Assembly: GCF_018446385.1 (NCBI RefSeq)
Contig: NC_055998.1
Location: 72,100,744 to 72,164,743, forward strand
Direction of reading: 5' to 3'
DNA length: 64,000 nucleotides
From: Zingiber officinale
Lineage: Eukaryota; Streptophyta; Magnoliopsida; Zingiberales; Zingiberaceae
Positions 11,460-23,282 of the stretch are shown in pieces (the stretch's first letter is position 1; each line of letters opens with the position of its first letter). The position numbers were made by a program, and so were the translations under genes. The notes under the pieces are model-generated. The model did not search any database. It was not told the origin of the DNA and saw only the letters and a program-made list of their open reading frames with translations.

Positions 11460-12740
11460 CTTTAAATTTTTCCCATCCACGTCCTAGAGATAGTATGAGC
11501 CCGAGGTAAGTTTTTGCACCACCTTATATGATCCTCCTCACTATGGCTCCAGCTTGTTAACATTCCCAATTGGCTTGATCCACTTCCAGACCAGATCGTC
11601 CATCTGAAAAATTTGGATATAGCCCTTCTGTTATAGTTTTGCCTCATCCTTTGGCAGTATGCCATTAACCGAGTTGTCACCTTGTCTCTTACTTCTTCTA
11701 TCAAATCGAGCTCCATAAGGCGTTGGCTGACATTGCCCTCGTCATACAACTACCTTCGATCAGATTCTAGCACAATCTTTACTATGACCACTACTTCCCC
11801 ACCATAAACCAGTTGAAAAGGGGTTATACCTGTCGCTTCTCGGGGGTTTGTATGATATGTCTACAGTACACTGGGTATCTCATCGACCCAGCTTCCTCCA
11901 ACATAGTCTAATTTGGTTTTAAGTCCTTTGATGATGTCTCTATTCGTCACATCTACCTAGATGTTACTCTATGGGTAAGCCACAGATGTGAAGGCTTGTG
12001 TGATACCATAGCTCGAACATCATTCTTGGATTTTTCTACCCTAGAATTGTCTTCCATTATCTGAAACCAATTAGTGTGGAATTCTGAACATGAAAATAAT
12101 ATGTTGTCATAAGAATTTAATAACCATCTGCTCCGTTATCTTGGCTAATAGCTTGAAATCCACCCATTTTGAAATATAATCCACTTCCACTAGAAAGAAT
12201 CTTTTCTGGGCAGGTGCTAAGGGAAAAGACTCCACTATATTCATACCCCACTGATCGAATGAACACGAAACACTGGAGGTTTTTAGCAACTCCATTAGGT
12301 GGTACGAGATATTCTGATGCTTTTGACAAGATAAATAGGTTTTTACTAATTGAGTTGCATCTGCCTATAGATTGGGCCAAAAATACCTGGCTAATAATAT
12401 TTTCCGAGTGAGAGATCGACTGCCAACATGACTTCCACAGGAACCTTGATGCACTTCCTATAAAATGTATTGCACATCGTCCGGTCTGATGCATTTGACT
12501 AAAGGACATGAGAAAGATCGTTTATAAAGATGATTTTTGATCATAGTGAACTGACCGACTCTTTTCTTGATCATGCATGCTTGCCCTCCCTCTACTGGTA
12601 AGACACCTTGCTGTAGAAATAAAATAATTAGTGTTCTCTAATCACTCTACAATTCAAGGTTATCCTATCATTTAATGTAAGCTGCTAATAGTGTTTGTTC
12701 TACAAACTTATCCAAGGTCCATGGACCTATAGAGGAAGTT
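11460..12740 (-). pseudogene. Tat-1 integrase, broken
   Basis: Integrase inserts the cDNA into host DNA. On the minus strand the H2C2 zinc-finger part is seen near 12400-12620 (a CRPDDVQYIL stretch). The catalytic core starts near 12295 with FDQWGMNIVE and VDYISKWVDF, and the LVSDNG motif is near 12050. The C-terminal part at 11650-11749 has LDLIEEVRDK and YNRR. Stops and frame changes split it into at least three pieces (12117-12509, 12107-12295, 11462-11749). It follows RNaseH directly, as in Gypsy pol. Confidence 0.75.
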
Positions 12741-13521
12741 AATTTGGCCAAGTCATCTGCTATTTGATTTTCTGCTCGAGGAACTTTTTGTATGATTACC
12801 TCTTGAAACCCGGCTCTAAGCTTCTCGAATGCCTCTGCATAGAGCTTGAGCCACTTATTATTAATTTTAAAATTTATTGATAATTATTGAGCTGCTAACT
12901 AAGAATCTGAATAAATTAAAACCTGAGTAGCCCCCATATATCTTGAGGCTTGCAGGCTGGCTATCAACACTTCATATTCAACTTCATTGTTGGTAGCCTG
13001 ATAACTCAGCCAAATGGATAGTTGCATTCTATCTTCCCTAGGTGATATCACAAGAATATCTTTTCCGTTTCCCTACCGAGTGGATGATCCATCTATGTGT
13101 ATATCTTCTAAGTTTCCTCTGGCTCAGGGTTTTGCACTTCTGTTATAAAATCAGCTAAGGCTTGAGCCTTAATGGCCACTCATAATTGATATTATATATG
13201 ATACTCACTAAACTCCGTGGTCCACTTGATCAACCTCCTGGAAGCTTCAGGATTGACAAACACCCACCCAAGGTGCTATTGGTTAGCACGATGATAGGAT
13301 GAGATAGAAATTAAGGACATAATTTTTAGGTGGCTAAAATCAATCTGTACACTAATTTCTTGAGTGTGGTGTAGTGACACTCGGTCCTTTTAATAAATGG
13401 CTAAAGAAATACACAGGTTACTGCTCTTTCCCCTCTTGCCTTACCAATTGTCCCAACAGCGTGCTCATTAGCATACAAGTAAACCCATAAAGATTCACCT
13501 ACTATTGGCTTAGCTAATATA
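12741..13521 (-). pseudogene. Tat-1 RNaseH domain, broken
   Basis: RNaseH degrades the RNA strand during reverse transcription. On the minus strand, 13401-13521 has ILAKPIVGESLWVYL, the start of the Gypsy RNaseH region, with EHAVG nearby. Further on, about 12960-13000 gives NNEVEYEVLIASLQA, containing the catalytic-type Glu, and 12740-12930 gives a VLIYSDSQL-like motif and RAENQIADDLAKL. Frames change several times. The domain is cut from RT by the solo LTR at 13527-14902. Confidence 0.7.
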
Positions 13522-13526
13522 GGCAG

Positions 13527-14902
13527 TGTAGGATCAATGTGTGCTAAGGGGGGAGGGGGTGAATAACATTCGTGGCTTTTTTCACTCATTTCGAAAAACA
13601 CAGAATAACATAGCGGAAGATAGAAAGAGATGAGGAGCAATGCTAACAGGGTTTCTTTTACTTGGTTCGGAGTCTGTAACGACTCCTACTCCAAGGCCCA
13701 CAATTGTTTATCGCTTTCGGTGGGAAATCACTAATAGTTCAACAAAGATTACAAACTTGAAGTACATCAGCAATATAATAAAGTTACTGACAACAATAGA
13801 AATAAAGTCGTTCGTAGATTGTCAGAGCAGAGTAGAAGAAAGCAGCAGTTGTTCATTCTTAATCTTAGAAAAAATATCTTGTCGAAGCAACTGGTTGAGC
13901 CCTCCTTAAATAGCCAAGCTAGACTTGATCCAGATCCACTGATCTCGAGATCAGGTTTGACTCATCGCTGATCGGTCGATCGATCCCAATGTTTCATCTT
14001 CCCATCCAGATTCAGCTTTGAATGAGTCTTCATTCAGTCGACCGATCCTGCCATTCAGTTGACCGATCTTGCTATCCTTATCTGGTTTGATCTGATCAAC
14101 CTAGTCTAATCTCGATCACCACATATCCATTGTTCAATATATCGACCTCGAGGTTAGGTTGACCGATCCAGAGGTTCAGTTGACCGATCAAAGCTGAAAC
14201 TAACCTTACAAAAGTGTTAGTCTCCTACAAAATAGAGTTAGAATACTAGAAAATAATAAATCAATATAAAAGATAACTTTTGACAGTCTTCGGATTGTCT
14301 GGTTTTGATTTTAGGATTTCCTGAAAATCGTAGGTCGAATTGACGCCTACTGTTCCCTCTTTGGGGAACACATCCTTGCCTACTCCTCTCAGAAGAATTT
14401 ACCTTTTTCTAGACTGGTCCTCTAGACCAACTGGAATTTTGCTCAGTATCTGAGACTTTAAGACTTCATGCTGAAGGTCCGCTCCACGACCCATCCAGAC
14501 TTTCACCTGGTCCGCGACCACCAAGATTTTCACCTAGAGTCCCCAACTCTAGGATTTCCCCAAAGTTCTCGACCCACCAAGACTTCGCCTTTGCCTAACT
14601 GCAGTTAGGACTTTCCACAACCTAGGGTTACCACCCCTAGGACCTAGGGCTACCACCCCTAGGACCTAGGGCTACCTCCCCCTAGAGTTTCCATAACCTA
14701 GGGTTACTACCCCCTATGACCTAGGGTTACTTCCCCCTAGGATTTTCCACCTGCTTAGAATCCACTAGGAATTTTACCTAAGAACACTTAGAACTTTCCT
14801 GTAAGCTCAACCACACTTGTTAGACAACAAGTAACATTAATTTTAAACCCTTTTCCATAATCAAAACTTAGGTTCGATCGTCTAGTGCTCCCTGCACCAA
14901 TA
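13527..14902 (-). mobile_element. Family-5 solo LTR in Tat-1 pol (1.38 kb)
   Basis: Bounded in plus sense by tgtaggatca and gcaccaata (terminal aata from aaca), with ggcag at 13522-13526 and ggcat at 14903-14907 as a one-mismatch 5-bp target duplication. Removing it joins RT to RNaseH in the usual Gypsy order. No internal region or second LTR is present. It shares the G-run start and the paired gtcgacc/gttgacc palindromes with the family-5 copy at 36937-38380. A TATA-like tatttaag lies near 13903-13913 (minus sense). A CCTAGG-rich minisatellite-like stretch (acctagggttacc types) lies at about 14620-14745. Confidence 0.8.
13903..14190 (-). promoter_or_regulatory. Family-5 LTR promoter region with palindrome pairs
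   Basis: Upstream of the TATA-like site (minus sense), copies of gtcgaccgatc or gttgaccgatc start at 14037 and 14058 and again at 14158 and 14179: two pairs, each spaced exactly 21 bp. A weaker copy is at 13975. The same 21-bp spacing occurs in the other family-5 LTR, although the sequences have diverged. Confidence 0.6.
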
Positions 14903-14907
14903 GGCAT

Positions 14908-15960
14908 GGCGGATAAATAATTCTTTAGCTCTTCAAATGCCTTATCGCAGTCAGTGTCCCATTGAACTTTAGTAGCTCGGTGGAGAATCTTGTAGAAAGG
15001 CAAGCTCCGGTTGGCCGATCTTGAAATGAAACATGATAATGCAGTGATTTGCCCGATCAGCCTCTGTGCCTCCTTTAAATTGCATGGGGGAGCCATATCT
15101 TGTAGATCTTGCACCTTACTAGGAATTACTTCAATTTCTCATTTTGTGACTATGTAACCCAGGAATCGTCCACTCTTAGCTCCGAACAGGCATTTGCTGG
15201 GGTTAAGTTTAATCTCATACTGCCTTAAAGTTTTACAGGTTTCTTCTATATCTATGCAAAGATCCATAGCTTGGAGAGACTTAATGAGGATATCATCCAC
15301 GTAAACCTCCATATTCTACCTAATTTGCTTCTAGAAGACTTTGTTCATGAGTCGTTGGTAAATAGATCCTGTATTCTTTACTCCAAACGACATAACATTA
15401 TAACAATAAGTGCCTTCAGTAGTTATGAAGCTAACCTTTTCCTGGTCATCCTTGGCGAGCGGGACTAGATGATACCCTTGATATGCATCCAGCATACAAA
15501 TCAACTCGCAATCAGAAGTGGAGTCCACCACTTGATCAATGCGAGACAATGAATAATAATCTTTGGGACATGTCTTGTTAAGGTCTTTAAAGTCGACGTA
15601 AACCCTCCACTTGTTTCTGAGCTTGGACACTAGGACAGCATTAGCCAATTAGCTTGGTAACTAAACCTCACGAATATAGCCATCTCTAGTAATTTGTTTA
15701 CTTTTGTCTAGATGATCTTATTCTGATCGGCCCTAAAATATCACTTTCTTTGCTTGACCGGACGAGCATCTGGGTAAAAGTGGAGTGCATGCTCCATGAT
15801 CATTGGTGATATACCCATCACTTCTTTGGGCATCCAGGCAAAATCATCATTGTTACATGCCAAGGACTTAACCAGCTCAGCTTTAAGTTTAGGAGCTAGG
15901 TCGGCCACTATCTGAGTGGTAGTCTCTAGATGACTGGGTTGAATCTGCACCTCTTCTTTT
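14908..15960 (-). pseudogene. Tat-1 reverse transcriptase, broken
   Basis: RT copies the element RNA into DNA. On the minus strand, 15741-15950 gives the pre-RT segment (NNDDFAWMPKEVMGISP). 15331-15648 gives the palm with VYVDFKDLNKTCPKDYYSL and MLDAYQGYH, and YVDD is retained near 15298. 14908-15114 gives the thumb/connection (EAQRLIGQITALSCFISRSA). Stops separate the pieces. The wording of these motifs is of Tat type. The end is cut by the family-5 solo LTR. Confidence 0.8.
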
Positions 15961-16262
15961 TTTTCATAAATTAAGATAGGGGTGCTTCCCGAACAGTGTT
16001 AACCTCCATCCGTTGCATCTTCTGAGCAAAGTTGTCTTCAATTTTGATTATATCCACATAGCACTTGCGTGCTACTAGTTGATTTCCTTTAACTTCTCCA
16101 ACCCGATCATCCATGGGGAATTTTATTTTCTAGCGGATAGTTAAGACAACTTCCTAAAATTGATTTAGGGTCGGTCGGCTCAGAATAACATTGTATGCTG
16201 AGGGCACATCTATGACTATGAAAGTTGATCAGTGTGTCCTCATCAGGGGCTCCTCCCCTAAT
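15961..16262 (-). pseudogene. Tat-1 protease, C-terminal half and linker
   Basis: On the minus strand the piece next to the solo LTR reads DEDTLINF, then in another frame the PSAYNVI-type segment seen at 54830-54880 in Tat-2. It continues the protease whose N-terminal half lies at 21437-21730 on the far side of the solo LTR. The gatat at 16263-16267 matches gatgt at 21437-21441 as target duplication. Confidence 0.65.
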
Positions 16263-17174
16263 GATATTGTTGGTTGTTACTCGGAATACCGTCCTAGTTC
16301 CCCTGTACAAAAATTTGTACAAGCATAAAACTATCCTAGCTACCCATGTGTTCTACTAAAGTTAAATTTGGATTGCAAACGATGCTTAACATTATTAATC
16401 CAAATTTTTCCTTTAGAAGTTAAATTTGAATTGGGAACAAAACTTAACATTCTTACTTCAAGTTCAACCGATGTGATCTTCCTAAGTTAAACCATATTAC
16501 AGAAGTTGATCAAATATCTATTTCAAGGATCGGCTTCCAGGTCAAACGTGCTGAGGCACTAGGCCTTCTTGGGTATGGGATCATCCACTATTGCCTAGAC
16601 AAAGCCTTTCAAAGAAATCGGATATTTAAACTTCTCACAGTAAACTAGGTTTAACAATAGAGACCTCAATAGAAACACATTATCGAAACATGAAATCGAA
16701 ACAAATATCGAAAACAAAAATGATAATTAAAATTGATAACGTCTTGTGTATGGGTTTTCAAGATCTATACAAAAGATGAACTAGTTATGATGCGGAAACT
16801 AATAACTAGTTATACCTCTTGTAACTTATAGACCTCTTGATTTTCTATTGTATTCCTCTTCTAATCTCAGACGCCGTGTGGGCGACAATCTACCAAGACG
16901 AGAATCCACCCAAGCCTTCTTCTTCCTTTCAAGTTTCGGCCACCAACTTTCTCCAAGAGATGATGAAGTTCGACCACCAACTTTCCTCCAAGGGATGCTA
17001 GACAAGAGAACCTCCTTCTCTTCTTCTTCTCCTTCAAGCAACCGACCATCAATGGATCTCCACACCAATATGCCGCCAACCACCAAGAGGGAAAGCAAAG
17101 GAGAAGAGAGAAAGAGTAAGGGTCGGCCACCACCAAGGAAGAGAGGAGAGGAATAGAAGATGTATTCTTGTTAT

Positions 17175-19728
17175 TGTTGGAGTGTATACTGAAAGCCTAA
17201 GCTTTGTAAACATTCATTATGAATAAAGAATCGCATTTGGTCAAATTGTCTACATTTAGTTGTAGTTGTTCAATTAATTTATATTGTAGATAACATAGTA
17301 TGTGGTGTCACATGCAGAAGATAATGTTATCAGTACCTTATAAATTATAAACAGTAGCTCACGACCAAAATGGAAAGGAACAAACCATTAGAAGGTCGTA
17401 GTGTAATTAGGTAATAGTTTATCTTGACTATATAATTACACTAGTACACTCAGAGTGTATTGAGTAGGACCATTTGAGGTCGTTTCTTTTATACTGACTT
17501 TATAAAGGAACAAATACCTCAGTTATTATGGAAGTGTGTGCTCTTAATTCTAATATAATAACAAACACATATATTTGATATTTATTTCTTTAATTTATCA
17601 ATGGGTGAGATTTAGTTCGATGAATCAATAAACCCGATAAGTTGGGAAATGGTATCACTTATAGTGTGTGTTATTGATTATAGAAGGAAACTGTGTCCTA
17701 GAGATACTAGGTTGATAATGTCCTCAAGAGGAGCTCATAAGGATTGTCATGTTAAACCGTGCACTTAGTCCGACATGATGATAAGGTTGAGTGGTACTAC
17801 TCTTGGACTAAGATATTAATTAAATGAGTTGTCAGTAACTCACTTAATTAGTGGACATTCGATATCTTAAACACGGGGAGACTAACACACTCATAATAAG
17901 AAGGAGCCCAAAAATGTAATTTGGGATTGGTGCGGTAGTTCAATAATAGTTCTCTAGTGGAATGAATTATTATTGATAAAATTAAGTTGTGTGTTCGGGG
18001 CGAACATGGGATGCTTAATTTTATCGGGAGACCAAAACCAATTCCTCCTCTCGGTCCCTATCGTAGCCTCTTATTTATAGAGTACTATACCCACCTATAC
18101 CCACCTTCTATACCCACCAATAGGGGGCCGGCCAAGCTAGCTTGGGAACCAAGCTAGGGCCGGCCTAGGTATAAATTGGGGTGGCCGACCCTAGCTTGAA
18201 CCCAAGCTAGAGGGGCCAGCCAAATTAAATTAAAAAGGAATTTTAATTTTAATTTTTATTATGTGGAAGATATAATTTATTTAAGAGAATTAAAATTAAA
18301 ATATCTCTCTTGTAAAAGATCTACAAAAGATTAAAGAAAGAGATTAAATCTCTTTCCTTATTTGTAGATTGGTGAGATATTTTATTTTCTATTAATTTTA
18401 ATTTTAATTTTTATTATGTGGAAGATATAATTTATTTAAGAGAATTAAAATTAAAATATCTCTCTTGTAAAAGATCTACAAAAGATTAAAGAAAGAGATT
18501 AAATCTCTTTCCTTATTTGTAGATTGGTGAGATATTTTATTTTCTATTTAAAAATTATTCACATGTTGTTAAATTAAAATTATAGAAATTTCCTTTTATC
18601 AACCATGAAGAGATTTTTGAAGAGAAATTTTATTTTTAAAATTTCCGGAAACAAATTAGGAAGTTTTATTTGTTGATTAAAACTTGTCTAATTTATTTGT
18701 TTGATGTGGCCGGCCATTAGAGATTAATTGGGGAAATTTTATTTTATTTTTCTCAATTAAATCATGTCAAGGGAATTAAGGAAATTTTATTGTAAATAAA
18801 TTTCCTAATTTGCCTAGGCCAAGGAATATAAAAGAAGGGGTGAGGGTGCCTTCATGAGACACAACCTCTATTATTTCTCTTCCTCTTTTATTCCTTGGAG
18901 TGGCCGGCCATCCTCTTCCTCTCTCCCTCTTTGTGGTGGCCGAAACTCTCAAAGGCTTGGAGCTCTTGTGGCGGCCGGATACTACTTGGAGAAGAAGAAG
19001 AAGAAGAAGGAGAGAAAGCTAGCATCTCTTGGAGCTTGGTTGGTGTTTTTTTCTTCATCCTTGGTTAAGCTTTTTGTGGCCGAACCTAGCTAGGAGGAGA
19101 AGAAGGTGGTTGGTGGTTTCTCATCTCGGAAGATCGTTGCCCACACAACGTCCGAGGTTAAAAGAGGAATACGGTAGAAGATCAAGAGGTCTTTCTAAAA
19201 GGTATAACTAGTAATTTTTCTTTCCGCATCATACTAGTTATTTTTGGAAATAATACCAAATACAAGAGGCTTACGATTCTAGAATTTCAAATATGTTTTT
19301 CGATGTTGTGTTCTTTTATTTTTTCTTTTCCTTGTGATTTGATTGTTCTTTTCGGTTAACCTAAAGTTATTTTAGGAAATTAAATATTAACTTTCTATAA
19401 AAGGTTTTGTCTAGTCGGTGGTGGTTGCTCCCATATCCAAGAAGGCCATGTGCCTCGCTACATCAGTACTGGGAACCAATTATGAAAATTAATATTTAAT
19501 GGAATTAATAACTTAAGGTGATTTGGGTCGAACGTGTTAAGTTCCGCAGGAGACCCAAGTCAAAACCTAAAAAAATGAATAGATTAAGTTTTGGATCAAA
19601 CGTGTTAAGTTCCGCAGGCGATCTAAAATTTAATTTAAAAGAACACATGGTATCTAGGAAAAGGTTCAGACCTTTGTACAAAATTTTTGTACAGTGGAAC
19701 CTCTAGGTTTTCCGAGTAGCAACCAACA
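17175..19728 (+). mobile_element. Family-1 solo LTR nested in a family-1 solo LTR, opposite orientation
   Basis: It starts TGTTGGAGTGTATACT and ends GCAACCAACA, flanked by perfect 5-bp duplications gttat (17170-17174 and 19729-19733). It interrupts the outer LTR at its transcribed part. A TATA-like tataaaaga lies near 18830. GGCCGGCC occurs at 18126 and 18158. Host and guest are the same family in opposite sense, giving large imperfect inverted repeats around the site. It contains a 155-bp tandem duplication. Confidence 0.9.
18241..18550. repeat. 155-bp tandem duplication inside the inner family-1 LTR
   Basis: The segment with atgtggaagatataattt, starting at 18261, recurs at 18416, a step of 155 bp. 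The two copies look identical by eye across the aagatctacaaaagatt and gtagattggtgag blocks. It is absent as a tandem pair from the other family-1 LTRs here, so it arose within this copy or its close source. Confidence 0.85.
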
Positions 19729-21436
19729 GTTATAAGGTGAGGCACCTCTACCCTCTCTTTTATATTCCTTGGTCTTGGCAAATAAGAAAAGTTTTAAACA
19801 TAATTAAAACTTCCTTATATTCCTTGCCAATGGCTAAAAAGGAAAGTTTTAAAATAAAAAATTAAAACTTCCTTTTCTTCTTGTCATGGTCGGCCACATG
19901 CTTGTTCTCCAAGCAAGGAAAGATTTTAAACAAGAATTAAAATATCTCTTTTAAAAATTTCTTTTGTGGATAGTTCTAAAAGGAATGTTTTATAAATTAA
20001 AATCTCTCTCTTTTAAATCCTTTTATAGATATCTATAAAAGATAAGATTTAAAATAAACTATGGTTTCAAGAAAGGAAAGTTTTATCAAAAAATCAAAAT
20101 CTTTCTTTCACATTATAGATAACTACAAATAAGGAAAGATTTCAAATCTCTCTTTTATTCCTTTGTAGAAAGCTATAAAAGGAAAGATTTTAAAAATTTA
20201 AAACTCTCATTTAAAACCAATATAAAAGGAAAGTTTTCAACAAAATAAAAACTTCCTTTTATTTCCTTTTATGACTGATCTAAAAAGGAAAGTTTTATAT
20301 TAAAATCATCCTTTTAAATCCTTTTAATGGATCTCTATAAAAGGAAAGATTTTATAAAATAAAACTTCCTTTTGAATTCAATGTGATCGGCCACCCTTGC
20401 TTGGGCTCCATGCTAGGGCCGGCCACAACTTGAACCCATCTAACCTTGGTTTGGCCGGCCCTAGCTTGGGCTCCAAGCTTGGCTTGGCCGACCACCTTAA
20501 GATGGGTAAGAAGTTGGGTTTGGATGGATATAAGACTTTATAAATAAGAGGCTACAATAGGGACCGAGAGGAGGAATTGGTTTTGGTCTCTCGATGAGCT
20601 TGAGCTTCCCGTGTTCGCCCCGAACACCCAATTCAAGTTCATCAATAATATCTCATTCCACTAAAGAGTTATTATTGCACTACCACACCAATCTCATATT
20701 ACTATATGGGCTCCTTCTTATCATGAGTGTGTTAGTCTCCCTATGTTTAAGATATTGAATATCCACTAATTAAATGAGTTACTGACAACTCAATTAATAT
20801 CTAGCTCCAAGAGTAGTACCACTCAACCTTATCATCATGTGGGACTAAGTCCACCTACAGGGTTTATATGACAATCCTTATGAGCTCCTCAAGGGGACAT
20901 CATCAACCTAGATTACTAGGACACAGTTTCATTCTATAATCAACAACACACCATATAAATAATATCATTTCCCAACTTATCGGGTGTATTGATTTAACAA
21001 GCTAAATCGCATCCTTTGATAAATCAAAGAAATAAATACTAAGCATATGTGCTTGTTATTATATCATGATTAAGAGTACACACTTTCATAATAACAGAGG
21101 TATTATTCTTTTATATAGTCAGTATAAAAAGATACTACCTCAATTGGTCCTGCTCAATACACTCATAGTGTGCTAGTGTAATTTATTAGTCAAGATAAAC
21201 TAATACCTAATTACATTACAACCACTCTAATGATTTGTCCAATTCCATCTTGGTTGTAAGCAACTGTTTATAATTTATAAGGATCTGATAACATGATCTT
21301 TTGTATGTCTCCTCACACCATGTTATCTACAATATAAATTAAATGGGCAGTACACTTAGCATAAATGTATGCATTTGACTAATGTGATTCTTATATGTTT
21401 ATACAAAAAGCTAGACTTTGAGTATACACTCTAACA

Positions 21437-21730
21437 GATGTGACCAACTTGATTTGGCCAAGTGGTTGAACTTCATTACCCATAAAACCATAAAGAGGTG
21501 TCATCATGGGTTGGAGATCACTTGGCTCTATCTGCAGTTGTTTGAATACTTGCCAGAAAATGATGTTGATCGAACTGTTTGTGTCAACAAAAGTCTGATA
21601 GATATTGTAATTGACTATGACAACCTTAATTACCAATGCATCATTATGGGGAACCTTAACCCCTTCAAATCTCTAGGACCAAAGCTAATTTCAAGCCTGT
21701 TTGCTTGCTCTGTAATGTAGCCAACCGCGT
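21437..21730 (-). pseudogene. Tat-1 protease, N-terminal half
   Basis: On the minus strand this gives VNYNIYQTFVDTNSSINIIF and FKQLQIEPSDLQPMMTPLYG, a retropepsin closely matching the Tat-2 protease at 54554-54994. The active-site Asp-Thr-Gly has become Asp-Thr-Asn, so the copy should be inactive. The frame runs straight into the solo LTR at 21436. Confidence 0.75.
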
Positions 21731-21739
21731 GGATCTCAA

Positions 21740-23235
21740 TCAGTGAGCGTGCAATTTTCTTACTTGGTTAGAGTCTCCATCGATTAGACCCCCTGCTATC
21801 GTGCTGATATGTCTCCGGGTAGCATTGTTACAATTTTCATCTCGCCATGTTAGGGACTCTTTTTGGAACTGGGCGGGAGCCTGTGCCCGATCTACTGGCG
21901 GTTGGGATGTCCTTTGGCGTCTCTCGATCTCTCGTTGGTCTCTTTTGTGTGAGTCATTCGACCATTGATAAGGGTGATAGTTGGGCAACGGGGTGCGTTG
22001 GTAGAATCATTGATTGCTGTTCTGGCGATTTGCCAGATTATAATACTCCCGGGTGTTGTGAGTGGTTGACTGGTAGTATGTGCACCACTATCACGGGACT
22101 TCCCAAGGAGGCTTGGGATATCTCTCTCGCCCAACCTCCACATGTTGTATAACCTGAGACAGTGGTTCTTGATGATGAAGCTGAGGACCCGTCCGAGGTC
22201 ATTGATGTGGAGGATCTGGTAATGCTCGGCGCTCAGGAGCGGGAGCTAGAGCAGGTGTGGTGACCTCCTTCCTCTGGGCAAATTGTGCCTCTTCGATATT
22301 AATAAACTCAGTCACCTGGTTGAGTAGATTGTTGAAGTTCCTTGGAGGTCTTTTGATTAAGGAGCGGAAGAAGTCATTATTGGTGAACCCTTAGGAAAAG
22401 TCACTCACTAAAATTTTAGTGGTGGCTGTAGGGACATTTATAGCCACTTGATTGAATTTTTTGATGTATGCTCTGAATGCCTCCTTGTACCCCTATTTGA
22501 GCAAAAAAAAAGGCTAGGGGGTCTTGTCGTAACAACAACTACTGGTGAAATGATGAAGGAAAGCCTTGTGAAAATCCTTAAAACTATGAATGAACTTGAC
22601 CGACAATCGCTTGAACCATCTTTGTCCTGAGCTAGTGAGTGTAGTGAGGATCACTCGACACTTTACACCATCCGTATATTGATGAAGGAGGGTGGCATTT
22701 TCAAATTTAAGGAGGTGATCCTCAGGGTCAGTTGATCCTCCGTATTCCCCAAGGGCTGATAATGTTTTAGCATCTTCTCTTCTAGCACCCCCTAAGAGAA
22801 CGGGGTGCTAATATGCTCGAGAGAGCTGCAAGTCACTAGGGCTTTTCCCTTGCATCCCTCACGGGCAGGTGCTTCTCCAGAAGATTCTTACGGTAGTCCT
22901 TCTTGGCTAATGTACTCGGGTGGCATATGTAAGAGCGCTTGATGGCGTGGGATAGGTGAGTGAGGAACAGGGGTAGATGGCCTAGCAGCACATAAGGAAG
23001 GTCCATGTCGGCTGCCTAGGGAACGAGTTAATTCTCCACTGTGCCTCTCTCCTGAGCTCCTCTTTCCCTTTGATGTGCTGTTATCGATGCAACGTGATTG
23101 GCTATAGAGTACCACCAGTAGCAACTTGTTGTTGCTGCTGCAATAGTTTTTGTGATCAAACGTTAATTAGCATTTCCAATTCCACTTGAGTTAATGTGAC
23201 AGTGGTGAGTTATCCAACTTCCTCCATCTCTAAGC
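21740..23235 (-). pseudogene. Tat-1 gag, broken
   Basis: Gag forms the virus-like particle. On the minus strand it starts near an ATGGAGGAAG at about 23226, with a Gln-rich stretch (LLQQQQQ) near 23130. The main gag fold follows at 22270-22740 (DPEDHLLKFENATLLHQY and RWFKRLSVK). Towards protease, 21740-21870 has the IAGGLIDGDSNQ linker typical of this lineage. Many stops and frame changes occur. Confidence 0.7.
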
Positions 23236-23254
23236 TCCATATTCAGGCGAAAAT

Positions 23255-23273
23255 TTCCTACAGTCGGCACTAA
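23255..23273 (-). other. Tat-1 primer-binding region
   Basis: In minus sense this is TTTAGTGCCGACTGTAGGAA, a decayed form of the TGGYGCCG-type primer site of plant Tat elements. It lies about 10 bp from the LTR edge and 30 bp before the gag start. Confidence 0.6.
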
Positions 23274-23282
23274 ATATAATCC

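Larger units (their letters stand above)
16268..21436 (-). mobile_element. Family-1 solo LTR in Tat-1 protease (2.6 kb plus nested insertion)
   Basis: In plus sense it runs from tgttggttgt to ctctaaca, the same termini as the LTR at 1320-3979. The flanks gatat and gatgt form a one-mismatch 5-bp target duplication inside the protease frame. Without the nested LTR (17175-19728 and its duplication) it is about 2.6 kb. No internal sequence or second LTR is left, as expected after recombination between two LTRs. GGCCGGCC palindromes recur near 20417, 20453 and 20486. Confidence 0.85.
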
